This document shows positions 36,910-44,486 of a DNA stretch of 64,000 bases, piece by piece. The position numbers and the translations under genes are program-made. The stretch is from Thiobacillus sp. Lineage in GTDB: Bacteria > Pseudomonadota > Gammaproteobacteria > Burkholderiales > Thiobacillaceae. Every line of letters begins with the position of its first letter. The first letter of the stretch is position 1. Under the pieces are notes generated by a model. That model searched no databases. It was given only the letters and a program-made list of their open reading frames with translations, and was not told the DNA's origin. The stretch spans positions 1-64,000 of the forward strand of contig WGNC01000001.1 of the NCBI GenBank assembly GCA_016124745.1, given 5' to 3'.

Positions 36910-38217
36910 TCAGGAAAAAGCCGGGAAGAACAGGGCAAACACCGCGCTGGCCACACTGAGGCTGCCGAGCATGACGGGAAGCCCGGTCTTCAGCCATCGG
37001 CTCGGCGAGATGCGCGCTTGCGGCAGGCCGACTCGCTCGGCTTCGGCGATGCAGATGACGTTGGCGGTGGCGCCGATGTGGGTGCCGTTGCCGCCGAGTC
37101 CTACGCCCAGCGCCAGGGCCCACCACAGGGGGGTGGCGTTGACGCCTTGTTGTTCCAGCGCGGCGACGATGGGAATCATGGTCACGGTGAACGGAATGTT
37201 GTCGATCACGGCGCTGAGGATGGCGGCCACCCACATGAGCAGAATGGCGGTGGCCAGCAGGTGGCCGGGTTCGCCCGCATAACTGGCCAGCAGGCTACCG
37301 ATCAGGTCCAGCAGACCGGAAGCGTCCACGCCGCCGACCATTATGAACAGGGCGGCGAAGAACAGCAGCACTGTCCATTCCACTTTGTTCATCAGCATCT
37401 CCGGGTCGGGGCGCAGCCAGACCAGGGCCACGGCCAGGCCGATCAGGCTGACGAAAGCGGGATACCAGTGCAGCGTGTGGTGGACGAAGAACAGCAGCAC
37501 CACGCCCAGCATGACGGTGACGATGCGTTTCATGGCGGGCCGGTCATTGATGGCATTGTCCTCGTCGAGGTCCACCACGGCCGCCGTGTCCACCGGCCGC
37601 AGATCCCGTCGAAACAGCATCAGCATCAGCGTGATGGTGATCAGCCATACGGGCAGGATGATGGGGCCCATGTGCAGCAGGAAGCGAACGAAATCGATGC
37701 CACCGGCGCTGCCGATCATGATGTTGGGCGGATCGCCTACCAGGGTAGCGGCGCCGCCTATATTCGACATCATGGCCTCGGCGATGAGATAGGGCGCTGG
37801 ATTGAGGTTGAGGATGCGCGTCACCAGTACGGTGAGCGGGGCGAAGATGATCACCGTCGTGACATTGTCCAGAAACATGCTTAGCACGCTGACCGCGGCG
37901 CACAGGTAGACCAGCAACCGGCGCGGGTCGCCCGCCGCCAGTTTGGCGAGGCGGATGCCCAGGTATTCGAAAGCCCCCGTGGGGCGCAGCATGGCGACCA
38001 GCAGCATCATGGCCATGAGCAGGTGCATGGTGTTGCCGTCGACCGCCCCCAGGGCGGCTTCCTGGCTGTAGAAACCGGCCCACCCCCCTATCATCACCAT
38101 GGCCACAGCACCCAGCAGGGCTGCATAGGCCCGGTGTATCACCTCGGTGAAGATCAACGCGTAGGACACCAGCAGGATGCCCAGGGCCACGCCCATGTCG
38201 GAGGTAAACGATGTCAT
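36910..38217 (-). CDS. ArsB/NhaD-type ion transporter (probable Na+/H+ antiporter)
   Basis: A 435-residue membrane protein of the ion transporter superfamily with about eleven helices. SNIGGAATLVGDPPNIMIGS and the symmetric GLGGNGTHIGATANVICI are the paired signature loops; FLDNVTTVIIFAPL and VIDNIPFTVTMIPIV are the paired Asp-Asn helices of NhaD/P-protein members. Sodium/proton exchange is favoured by its position, two bases after the CBS gene at the end of the MBX-like operon, where it could recycle pumped sodium. An earlier in-frame start (38250) would overlap the CBS gene. Confidence 0.85.
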   Translation of the reverse strand: MTSFTSDMGVALGILLVSYALIFTEVIHRAYAALLGAVAMVMIGGWAGFYSQEAALGAVDGNTMHLLMAMMLLVAMLRPTGAFEYLGIRLAKLAAGDPRRLLVYLCAAVSVLSMFLDNVTTVIIFAPLTVLVTRILNLNPAPYLIAEAMMSNIGGAATLVGDPPNIMIGSAGGIDFVRFLLHMGPIILPVWLITITLMLMLFRRDLRPVDTAAVVDLDEDNAINDRPAMKRIVTVMLGVVLLFFVHHTLHWYPAFVSLIGLAVALVWLRPDPEMLMNKVEWTVLLFFAALFIMVGGVDASGLLDLIGSLLASYAGEPGHLLATAILLMWVAAILSAVIDNIPFTVTMIPIVAALEQQGVNATPLWWALALGVGLGGNGTHIGATANVICIAEAERVGLPQARISPSRWLKTGLPVMLGSLSVASAVFALFFPAFS

Positions 38218-38219
38218 GC

Positions 38220-38675
38220 CTAATTGCACCCCACATGAGTCAACAGGCATTGGGCCAGGCTCATGATGCTGACCACCCCGTGGTATTCGTCCCCATCGAG
38301 AATGAAGATGTAGGTCGTTTTCTCCATTTCCATCATGGCCAGGGCCTTGCTGACCGGCGCGCTGGAATTGATTTTCGGCAGATTGGGAAGAATGAGGTCG
38401 TCAATGGTCCGGTTGAGGACTTCCTGGCCATGGATTTCGGGCAGGCGCAGGTGCTCGATGCTGTCGCCCAGCATGTACGCGTACTTGGTCAGGTAGTCCG
38501 GCAAGCAAGTCATTTTGAGGATGTGCCGGATTGAGGCCTTACCGGTGATTCGACCGTCTGCATCTCGATAGGGAATGCCCGGCATCTGAACCCGGATGCA
38601 TTCCCGGAACAGATCGGAAACCAGCATGCCGGGCTCGGCAACGGCGGTGGGGGTGGCGAGTTCGCGCAGACTCAT
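38220..38675 (-). CDS. Tandem CBS-domain protein
   Basis: A 151-residue soluble protein with two CBS motifs (about 5-58, MLVSDLFRECIRVQMPGIPYRDADGRITGKAS, and about 90-148, ISMSAPVSKALAM-like INSSAPVSKALAMMEMEKTTYIFILDGDEYHGVVS). CBS pairs bind adenine nucleotides and gate transporters or enzymes. It lies between the rubrerythrin-like gene and the antiporter gene, which starts two bases later, so it may be a nucleotide-sensing regulator of the antiporter or complex. Confidence 0.87.
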   Translation of the reverse strand: MSLRELATPTAVAEPGMLVSDLFRECIRVQMPGIPYRDADGRITGKASIRHILKMTCLPDYLTKYAYMLGDSIEHLRLPEIHGQEVLNRTIDDLILPNLPKINSSAPVSKALAMMEMEKTTYIFILDGDEYHGVVSIMSLAQCLLTHVGCN

Positions 38676-38747
38676 TGGCTTGTCTCCGAAGCTATCAAAG
38701 CCGGCAGTGTAACGGGCCGGCTCACGCCGTTTCCAAAGCCTGCTGGC

Positions 38748-39257
38748 TCACACGCCACCGCTGTGCACCACTTCGTAATACAGCTGCTCCAGTTCGTTCT
38801 TGTGCTTGGTTTCCTCGTTGGCCAGGTAGACGAACAAATCATGGATCGGGCCGGGCTCCGTGCTGTCGGCCAGCGACTGGTACTGCTCCATGGCGGTGTG
38901 CTCGCGCCCCAGCGCATAGCGCAGCAGGGCCTGGTCGTCGGGATGCTCGCCGAGGTCGGGCAGCAGCACGGCATCGGAAAACTTGCGGTCGCTCGCCGGC
39001 GTCATCACCTCGGCAGTGACCTGCTCGGCAATGTCAGGCCGGGCGGCGAGCTCGGTAAACATCCGGTAGTGTCCGGCCTCTTCCTCGGCCAGTTCTTCAA
39101 CCAGCCAGCGCATCTTCTTGCTGACCTTGGGCACCAGGGACGCATAGAAATCCCGCGCCGTGGCCTCGAACGAAGTGGCCACTTCGAGGATCTCCTTCAG
39201 GGTTTTCTTGGAACGGATGCGCTCGTAGCCGTGCGCCGTGCCTTCATGCTGGCTCAT
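38748..39257 (-). CDS. Rubrerythrin-like ferritin-fold diiron protein
   Basis: A 169-residue four-helix protein: ILEVATSFEATARDFYASL, LVEELAEEEAGHYRMFTELA, YALGREHTAMEQYQSLAD and FVYLANEETKHKNELEQLYYEV carry the paired E and ExxH ligands of a diiron site. The C-terminal rubredoxin domain of classical rubrerythrin is absent. Peroxide or oxygen scavenging is likely. ATG 39257 overlaps the end of the fused oxidoreductase gene by 14 bases, tying it to the complex; it may protect the iron-sulfur clusters or accept electrons from them. Confidence 0.85.
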   Translation of the reverse strand: MSQHEGTAHGYERIRSKKTLKEILEVATSFEATARDFYASLVPKVSKKMRWLVEELAEEEAGHYRMFTELAARPDIAEQVTAEVMTPASDRKFSDAVLLPDLGEHPDDQALLRYALGREHTAMEQYQSLADSTEPGPIHDLFVYLANEETKHKNELEQLYYEVVHSGGV

Positions 39258-41097
39258 ATGCTTTGCCTGCTTCATTGACGGTTTCATTGAGATGGCGGTC
39301 GATGCTGGCGGCCACGCGGTGGCCGTCGGCGACGGCATGCACGACATCGGGGCCGTTGACGATGTCGCCGGCTGCCCACAGCCAAGGCAGCGAACTGCGC
39401 CCCTCGGCGTCGAGCTTGAGGCGGCCGCGCATCCATTCAAGCTGTTCGGTGAGTTCCGTTCCGAGGATGGCGTCGGCATCGCCCATCTGGCCGATGGCCT
39501 CGACCATCCACTCGCCGGCATGAACCTGCGTGTCCTGCAGATCGTAGGTCGGTGCGAAACGCCCCTGCTCGTCGAGCAGGGAAATCACCCGGGCGGTTTC
39601 CAGGCCGCTGACGCGGCCGTTTTCCAGCACCACCGATTGCGGCCCGCGTGCCGGCAGGATCTCGATGCCTTCTTCCAGAGACTCCTTGATCTCCTCCGGG
39701 TCGGCCGGGAAGTGGCCTTCCGGCTGCAGCGCCGTGAGGGTGATGCCGACCTGACCATGGCGGATCTTCTGCAGGCGGGCCAGCGAGCGGGCGATGTCCA
39801 TCGCCACGTTGCCGCCGCCGACGACCACGGCGCGGGCGGGCACCTCGATCGGCTTGCCGAGCACGATGTCGCGCAGCAGGTCGACCGCACGGTACACGCC
39901 GGGCTGATCGCTGCCCGGGATGCGGGTGGAACGGCCGAACTGCAGGCCGATCGCCATCAGGACCGCGTCGTATTCGTCGCGCAGGGCCGCCATGCCGATG
40001 TCGCGGCCGACACGGGTGTCGTAGCGGATCTGCACGCCGAGCTGGGTGATGATCTCGACATCGTGATCGAGGCTGGCGCCCGGCAGGCGATAGTCGGGGA
40101 TGCCGTAGCGCGTCATGCCGCCCGCCTTGGGCAGGGCTTCGAACACGGTGACCTGGTGCCCCGCGCGAGCCAGGTCGAAGGCGGCGGTCAGCCCTGCCGG
40201 GCCGGCGCCGACGATGGCGACGCGGCGGCCACTTTTGTCGCTGGGCATTCCCTCGCTGACGATGGCCTTGACTCGTTCCGGTGCCACGTTGTCCATGGCA
40301 TAGCGCTTGAGCCAGCGGATCGCGATCGGTTCGCCGCGATGGCCGACCGAACACGCGTCCTCGCAGCGATGGGTGCAGACGCGGCTGCAGGTATGGGCGA
40401 ATGGATTGGTGCGGTAGATCTGGCGCACCGCTTCTTCCAGGTCGTCCTGCCAGATCGCGCGAATGTATTCCGGCGCGTTCATGTGGGTAGGGCAGGCATC
40501 GTGGCACATGCCGCATTGCACGCAGCGCGAGGCCTCGATGATGGCCTGTTGCCGCGTGTAGCCGGACACCATTTCGGCGAAGCCGCCGATGCGCGTGGAC
40601 GGTTCGAGCTCGGCCATGGGCTGGCGCTGGTGGTCGACCAGGTCGTTGTCCGTTTCCTTGGACCAGCCTTTCGGGAAATGCTGCTTGTGGATGCCGTTGG
40701 GGTCGGGCAGCACGAAGTAGCTGTCGAGCTCGGGGTCGGTGCAGGTGTGCACGTATTCCTGCGACAGGCTGATCGAACCGGTGGGGCACAGGTCGACGCA
40801 CAGCGCGCACCAGCAGCAGCGGCCGTAGTCGATCGCGGGGCGCAGGTCGCGCACGCCTTTGACCGGATCGTTGGGCAAACCCGGCACCTGCACCATGGTG
40901 ATGGCGGCGTTGTCGCACACCTTCTGGCAGGTCGAGCAGCCGACGCACTTTTCCCAGTCGTTGAGATGAAAGCCGCGGTAGCGCTCCGATGCCTTGCGCG
41001 GCGCCAGCTTCTCGGTGACGGGTTTGCGGCCAAAGAAGGCGAGCGCGCGCAGCGGGTTGAGGATGCTGCCCTTGTCCTTGTAGTCGATGTCACTCAT
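39244..41097 (-). CDS. NuoI-like ferredoxin fused to GltD/NfnB-type FAD-NAD(P)H oxidoreductase (MBX N-like)
   Basis: A 617-residue soluble fusion. Residues 45-110 hold two [4Fe-4S] motifs (C51VGCSTCQKVC61 and C94-x2-C97-x2-C100-x3-C104P), as in NuoI/MbhN. A third CxxCxxCxxxCP lies at 192-202 and a GltD-type CSRVCTHRCEDAC near 238-250. FAD binding is at VAIVGAGPAGLTAAF, NAD(P)H at VVVGGGNVAMDIARSLARL, and FAD again at LWAAGDIVNGPD. It should pass electrons between pyridine nucleotide (or ferredoxin) and the NuoB-like cluster. Its ATG shares one base with the NuoD-like stop (TGATG). Confidence 0.92.
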   Translation of the reverse strand: MSDIDYKDKGSILNPLRALAFFGRKPVTEKLAPRKASERYRGFHLNDWEKCVGCSTCQKVCDNAAITMVQVPGLPNDPVKGVRDLRPAIDYGRCCWCALCVDLCPTGSISLSQEYVHTCTDPELDSYFVLPDPNGIHKQHFPKGWSKETDNDLVDHQRQPMAELEPSTRIGGFAEMVSGYTRQQAIIEASRCVQCGMCHDACPTHMNAPEYIRAIWQDDLEEAVRQIYRTNPFAHTCSRVCTHRCEDACSVGHRGEPIAIRWLKRYAMDNVAPERVKAIVSEGMPSDKSGRRVAIVGAGPAGLTAAFDLARAGHQVTVFEALPKAGGMTRYGIPDYRLPGASLDHDVEIITQLGVQIRYDTRVGRDIGMAALRDEYDAVLMAIGLQFGRSTRIPGSDQPGVYRAVDLLRDIVLGKPIEVPARAVVVGGGNVAMDIARSLARLQKIRHGQVGITLTALQPEGHFPADPEEIKESLEEGIEILPARGPQSVVLENGRVSGLETARVISLLDEQGRFAPTYDLQDTQVHAGEWMVEAIGQMGDADAILGTELTEQLEWMRGRLKLDAEGRSSLPWLWAAGDIVNGPDVVHAVADGHRVAASIDRHLNETVNEAGKAYEPA

Positions 41098-42239
41098 CAG
41101 CGGTCGACCTCCGGCGGGCAGGCGTCGAGCGAGAACATGATCTGCGCCACGTCTTCCAGGCGCGCGCCCTTGCACAGGGTTTCCAGCACCTGCACCGCGT
41201 GCATGGAGGAGGGACCGCGGATGTGGGTGCGGTAAGGCTTGGCGCCGCCGTTGGAAACCACGTACCAGGACAGTTCGCCCTTGGACGATTCCACCCGCGC
41301 GTAGTACTCGCCGGCCGGCACGTTCCAGGCCAGCGGGTTGGGGATCGGTGCGCGGATCGGTCCGGGCATGGCCGGCAGGCGTTCGAGCACCTGGCGCACG
41401 ATGCGGATGCTCTCCTTGAGTTCCGCACGCCGCACCAGCGTGCGCGCCCAGGCATCCCCGGCGTGTTCGATGGGAATGTCGAACTCGAGCTGGTCGTAGA
41501 CGAGATAGGGATCGTCGCGGCGCACGTCGAAGGCGAGACCGCAAGCACGCAGGTTGGGGCCGGTCACGCCGAGTTCCAGCGCCTGCTGCTGCGACAGCGT
41601 GCCGACATTCTTGGATCGGGTAACGAACACCTGGTTGGTGAAGAACAGGTTGTCGTAATCCGGCAGGCGCGATTCCAGATAGTCGAGCGTGCTGGCGACG
41701 CGCCCCAGAAAGCCTTCCGGCACATCCTTGCGGACGCCACCCGGGATGTTGTAGATATGGTAGACGCGGCCGCCGGTGAGTTCCTCGAACAGGTCGAGCA
41801 CCACGTCGCGGTCTGCCACGCCCCAGTACATCGGGTTGTACATGCCCGTGGTGGCGGCGTGGCCACCGAAGGTGAACAGGTGCGCGGCGATGCGAGAGAG
41901 TTCCATCTGCAGCACGCGCAGCCATTGCGCCCGCGCCGGCACGTCGAGGCCGCACAGGTTTTCCACCGCGGTGGAATAGGCAAGCTCCATCGGCGCCGGG
42001 TCCGGCACGCAGATGCGCGGCACCAGCGCGAGGTTCTGGATCCACAGGCGCTGCTCCATGAGCTTCTCGAAGCCGCGATGCAGATAACCGCCGTCGGCCT
42101 TGGCCTCGATCACGGTGTCGCCATGCAGCCGCACCTTGAGCGCATAGTTGCCTTCGATTCCGGGGTGGTTGGGACCGAAGTTCAACTCGTATTCGTGGCT
42201 GGGCGGCTGGTGCCGTGCCTGATAGTTTTCAGCTCTCAT
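41097..42239 (-). CDS. NuoD/MbxL-like 49-kDa subunit with half-retained NiFe motifs
   Basis: A 380-residue homologue of complex I NuoD and [NiFe]-hydrogenase large subunits. FGPNHPGIEGNYAL and DGGYLHRGFEKLMEQR are family landmarks. The N-terminal CxxC site reads RIC77VPD80 and the C-terminal site DAC374PPE377VDR: the first cysteine of each pair remains and the second is acidic. Complex I lost all four and hydrogenases keep all four, so this is an intermediate, probably metal-free site. It starts three bases after the NuoC-like stop. Confidence 0.93.
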   Translation of the reverse strand: MRAENYQARHQPPSHEYELNFGPNHPGIEGNYALKVRLHGDTVIEAKADGGYLHRGFEKLMEQRLWIQNLALVPRICVPDPAPMELAYSTAVENLCGLDVPARAQWLRVLQMELSRIAAHLFTFGGHAATTGMYNPMYWGVADRDVVLDLFEELTGGRVYHIYNIPGGVRKDVPEGFLGRVASTLDYLESRLPDYDNLFFTNQVFVTRSKNVGTLSQQQALELGVTGPNLRACGLAFDVRRDDPYLVYDQLEFDIPIEHAGDAWARTLVRRAELKESIRIVRQVLERLPAMPGPIRAPIPNPLAWNVPAGEYYARVESSKGELSWYVVSNGGAKPYRTHIRGPSSMHAVQVLETLCKGARLEDVAQIMFSLDACPPEVDR

Positions 42240-42242
42240 CGC

Positions 42243-42848
42243 TTAACACTCGTCCTTGGCCTTGCGGCTGAAGCGCTGCTCGTCCGGCCGGATGGCGATG
42301 CCGCCGCCCTGCGCCTCGATGTCCTTGAGCCAGTCGGGGTGGTAGTCCTGCCAGTCGAAGTGCTCGCCGACCCAGGCCTCGGAATCGAATTCCTTGCGCA
42401 TCGGTGGCGGACCGTCCCATTCGGTCAGGATGAATTTCTCCATCCACGGGCTGCCCTCGAAATAGACGCCGTACATCTCGAAGATGTCGCGTTCGAAGAA
42501 GCCGGCCGGCTTGTAGATGTCGTACACGGAGAGGTAGCGCCCCGGCGCGCGCGGAATGCGGATGTGGGCCGAGACCATGACCTTCATCTCGTACGACCAC
42601 ACGTGATAGACGAGTTCGAATTCGTTTTCCTTGATCCAGTCGACGCAGGAAATGGCGGACAGGTGGACGAAGGAGCCCTTGCCCTGCAGCAGCGTGAGCA
42701 GCGCGGGCAGCGCGTCGGACTCGACATCGAGGCGCTGGCGCCGGTCGAAGCGGTTGTTGTGGGTGACGCCGTCGACTTCCCTGAGCAGGTGGCACAGCCA
42801 CTGGCTGATGTCGGGACAGACAAGCTCGGTGCTGATCTCGTTGCTCAT
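42243..42848 (-). CDS. NuoC/MbxK-like 30-kDa subunit
   Basis: A 201-residue peripheral-arm subunit. The signature FFERDIFEMYGVYFEGSPWM corresponds to the ERDxxDMxGxxFxGHP motif of complex I subunit C, and ILTEWDGPPPMRKEF follows as usual. No cofactor is expected; it bridges the NuoB- and NuoD-like subunits. The gene overlaps the NuoB-like stop by four bases and is followed by the NuoD-like gene, as in MBX and MBH clusters. Confidence 0.92.
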   Translation of the reverse strand: MSNEISTELVCPDISQWLCHLLREVDGVTHNNRFDRRQRLDVESDALPALLTLLQGKGSFVHLSAISCVDWIKENEFELVYHVWSYEMKVMVSAHIRIPRAPGRYLSVYDIYKPAGFFERDIFEMYGVYFEGSPWMEKFILTEWDGPPPMRKEFDSEAWVGEHFDWQDYHPDWLKDIEAQGGGIAIRPDEQRFSRKAKDEC

Positions 42849-43573
42849 TCCATGCGCTCCAGCTTGCCGGCGTTGAGCGTCATGCGCAGCGGTTCCAGCG
42901 GGGCCTTGTGCAGCCCCAGCAGGCGCGTGTGCTCGCCTTCGGTTTCGGGGCCGATCACGCCGTAGCGCTTCGCCTCGCCGATCACGTCGGTCGGAGTCTG
43001 CCAGGTCTCGCCGAACAGGCGCTGCTGGTTGGCGAGGTAGTGGTCGTAGCGCTGGTAATAGTCCTTCCAGTTGTCGGACGTGCCGGCCGCGATATTGGCC
43101 TGCAGCTTGCGCAGGCCTTCGATGACGGCTTCCGGGCGCGGCATGCAGCCGGCGATGTAGACGTCCACCGGCAGGTAGTCGTTGAGCTTCTTGGCGGTGG
43201 CGTAGCTCTGCCAGTACATGCCGCCGTTGACGGTGCAGGAGCAGATGCCGATGACGTACTTGGGCGAGGCCATCTGCTCGTAGGTCAGGATCACGCGCTT
43301 CAGCGTCTTCACCGACACATAGCCGGTGACCAGCAGGATGTCCGCCTGGCGCGGCGTCACCATCGGCTGGATGCCGAGGCGTTCCATGTCGAAGCGCGAG
43401 GTCATGGCCGGCGGCAGTTCGATGGCGCCGCAGCCGGTGCAGTAGTGCAGCATGAACAGCGAGCGCGAGCGGCAGAAGTTCATGAATTCGTCGAACACGT
43501 TGGCCAGCGGATTGCCGCGCGCCGGGGCTTGCTGGGTTTCGTAACGAACGGGGATGTCTTTAAGTGTGCTCAT
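42845..43573 (-). CDS. NuoB/MbxJ-like iron-sulfur subunit
   Basis: A 242-residue small subunit carrying the proximal [4Fe-4S] cluster. Cysteines are spaced C45TGC48, then GIC111SC113TVNGG and GC143MPRPEA. The CxxC start resembles hydrogenase and MBH small subunits, not the adjacent CC of complex I NuoB. The C-terminus (160-242) is extended. It starts 13 bases after the NuoH-like stop, the order seen in archaeal MBX (M-J-K-L-N). Confidence 0.92.
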   Translation of the reverse strand: MSTLKDIPVRYETQQAPARGNPLANVFDEFMNFCRSRSLFMLHYCTGCGAIELPPAMTSRFDMERLGIQPMVTPRQADILLVTGYVSVKTLKRVILTYEQMASPKYVIGICSCTVNGGMYWQSYATAKKLNDYLPVDVYIAGCMPRPEAVIEGLRKLQANIAAGTSDNWKDYYQRYDHYLANQQRLFGETWQTPTDVIGEAKRYGVIGPETEGEHTRLLGLHKAPLEPLRMTLNAGKLERME

Positions 43574-43586
43574 GTCCGTCTCCTTT

Positions 43587-44486
43587 TCAGCGCATGACGA
43601 AGGCCAGCCCGATCAGCCCGATCATCACCGGCCATTTCCAGAACAGCCGCACCAGGTCCTCGGTGCGGTAGCGCGGGAACAGAAAGGCCAGGCTGACCGG
43701 GATGGCCAGCACGGCGAAGCACTTGACGATGAAGAAGAGCCAGTTCTCGCCGCCGCCGAGGAAGAGCGTCACGTACAGGGCCGATGCGGTATAGAGCTGG
43801 AAGCTCTGCATCACGAACAGCCCACCCATGAACTTCCCGCTCATCTCCACCATCGGTCCGGTGGCGATCTCGGCCGGCGCGATATAGATCTCGAAGGGCT
43901 GCTTGCCCAGCATGCCGTGCAGGGCGAACAGGCCGGCGATGGCCAAGAGCGGCATCTGCGCCGCGCCCCAGCCGGTGATGCCGGCAGCCTGCTGGATCTC
44001 GATGATCGACATGAGGTTGGTGGAACCGAAATGGAAGGCGACGCCGAACACGACGATGACGAAGGGCACGTCGTAGGCCAGCATCGCGGTCAGTGCGCGG
44101 CCGATGCCGATCGAACCGTTGGGATTGGCGCACTGGCCGACGCCGAGCGCCATGCCCAGCGACGGCACCATCATCAGGTAGACCAGCGTGATCAGGCCGC
44201 CCTTTGCGGCGATGCCGTTCATGCCCGGCATCGGCAGCAGCGTCTCCGCAGCGACATAGCCGCCCACCGCCATGACGATGCCGATGTCGTGGATCAGGCC
44301 GTGCGAGGTCTGGGTGCGCTTGCCGTAGAGCTTGACGATGTCGTAGAGCGGCTGGAAGAAGGGCGGGCCGACGCGGCGCTGCAGGCGCGCGCCGATGCGC
44401 CGCATCATGAGCACCATGCCGAGGCCGATGACGAAGGCCAGCAGCGGCATCAACAGCAGTTCGAGGAGCAGTTCGATCAGGCTCAT
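43587..44486 (-). CDS. NuoH/MbxM-like membrane subunit
   Basis: A 299-residue protein with about eight transmembrane helices, linking peripheral and membrane arms. RIGARLQRRVGPPFFQPLYDIVKLYGKR is the conserved cytoplasmic loop (NuoH RxGPxxxGxxGxxQPxADxxKL equivalent), and PFEIYIAPAEIATGPMVEMSGK corresponds to the acidic FDLxEAExELVxGxxxEY loop. GPP rather than GPN and loss of some quinone-loop residues fit the MBH/MBX branch. The start overlaps the preceding antiporter stop by four bases. Confidence 0.92.
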   Translation of the reverse strand: MSLIELLLELLLMPLLAFVIGLGMVLMMRRIGARLQRRVGPPFFQPLYDIVKLYGKRTQTSHGLIHDIGIVMAVGGYVAAETLLPMPGMNGIAAKGGLITLVYLMMVPSLGMALGVGQCANPNGSIGIGRALTAMLAYDVPFVIVVFGVAFHFGSTNLMSIIEIQQAAGITGWGAAQMPLLAIAGLFALHGMLGKQPFEIYIAPAEIATGPMVEMSGKFMGGLFVMQSFQLYTASALYVTLFLGGGENWLFFIVKCFAVLAIPVSLAFLFPRYRTEDLVRLFWKWPVMIGLIGLAFVMR

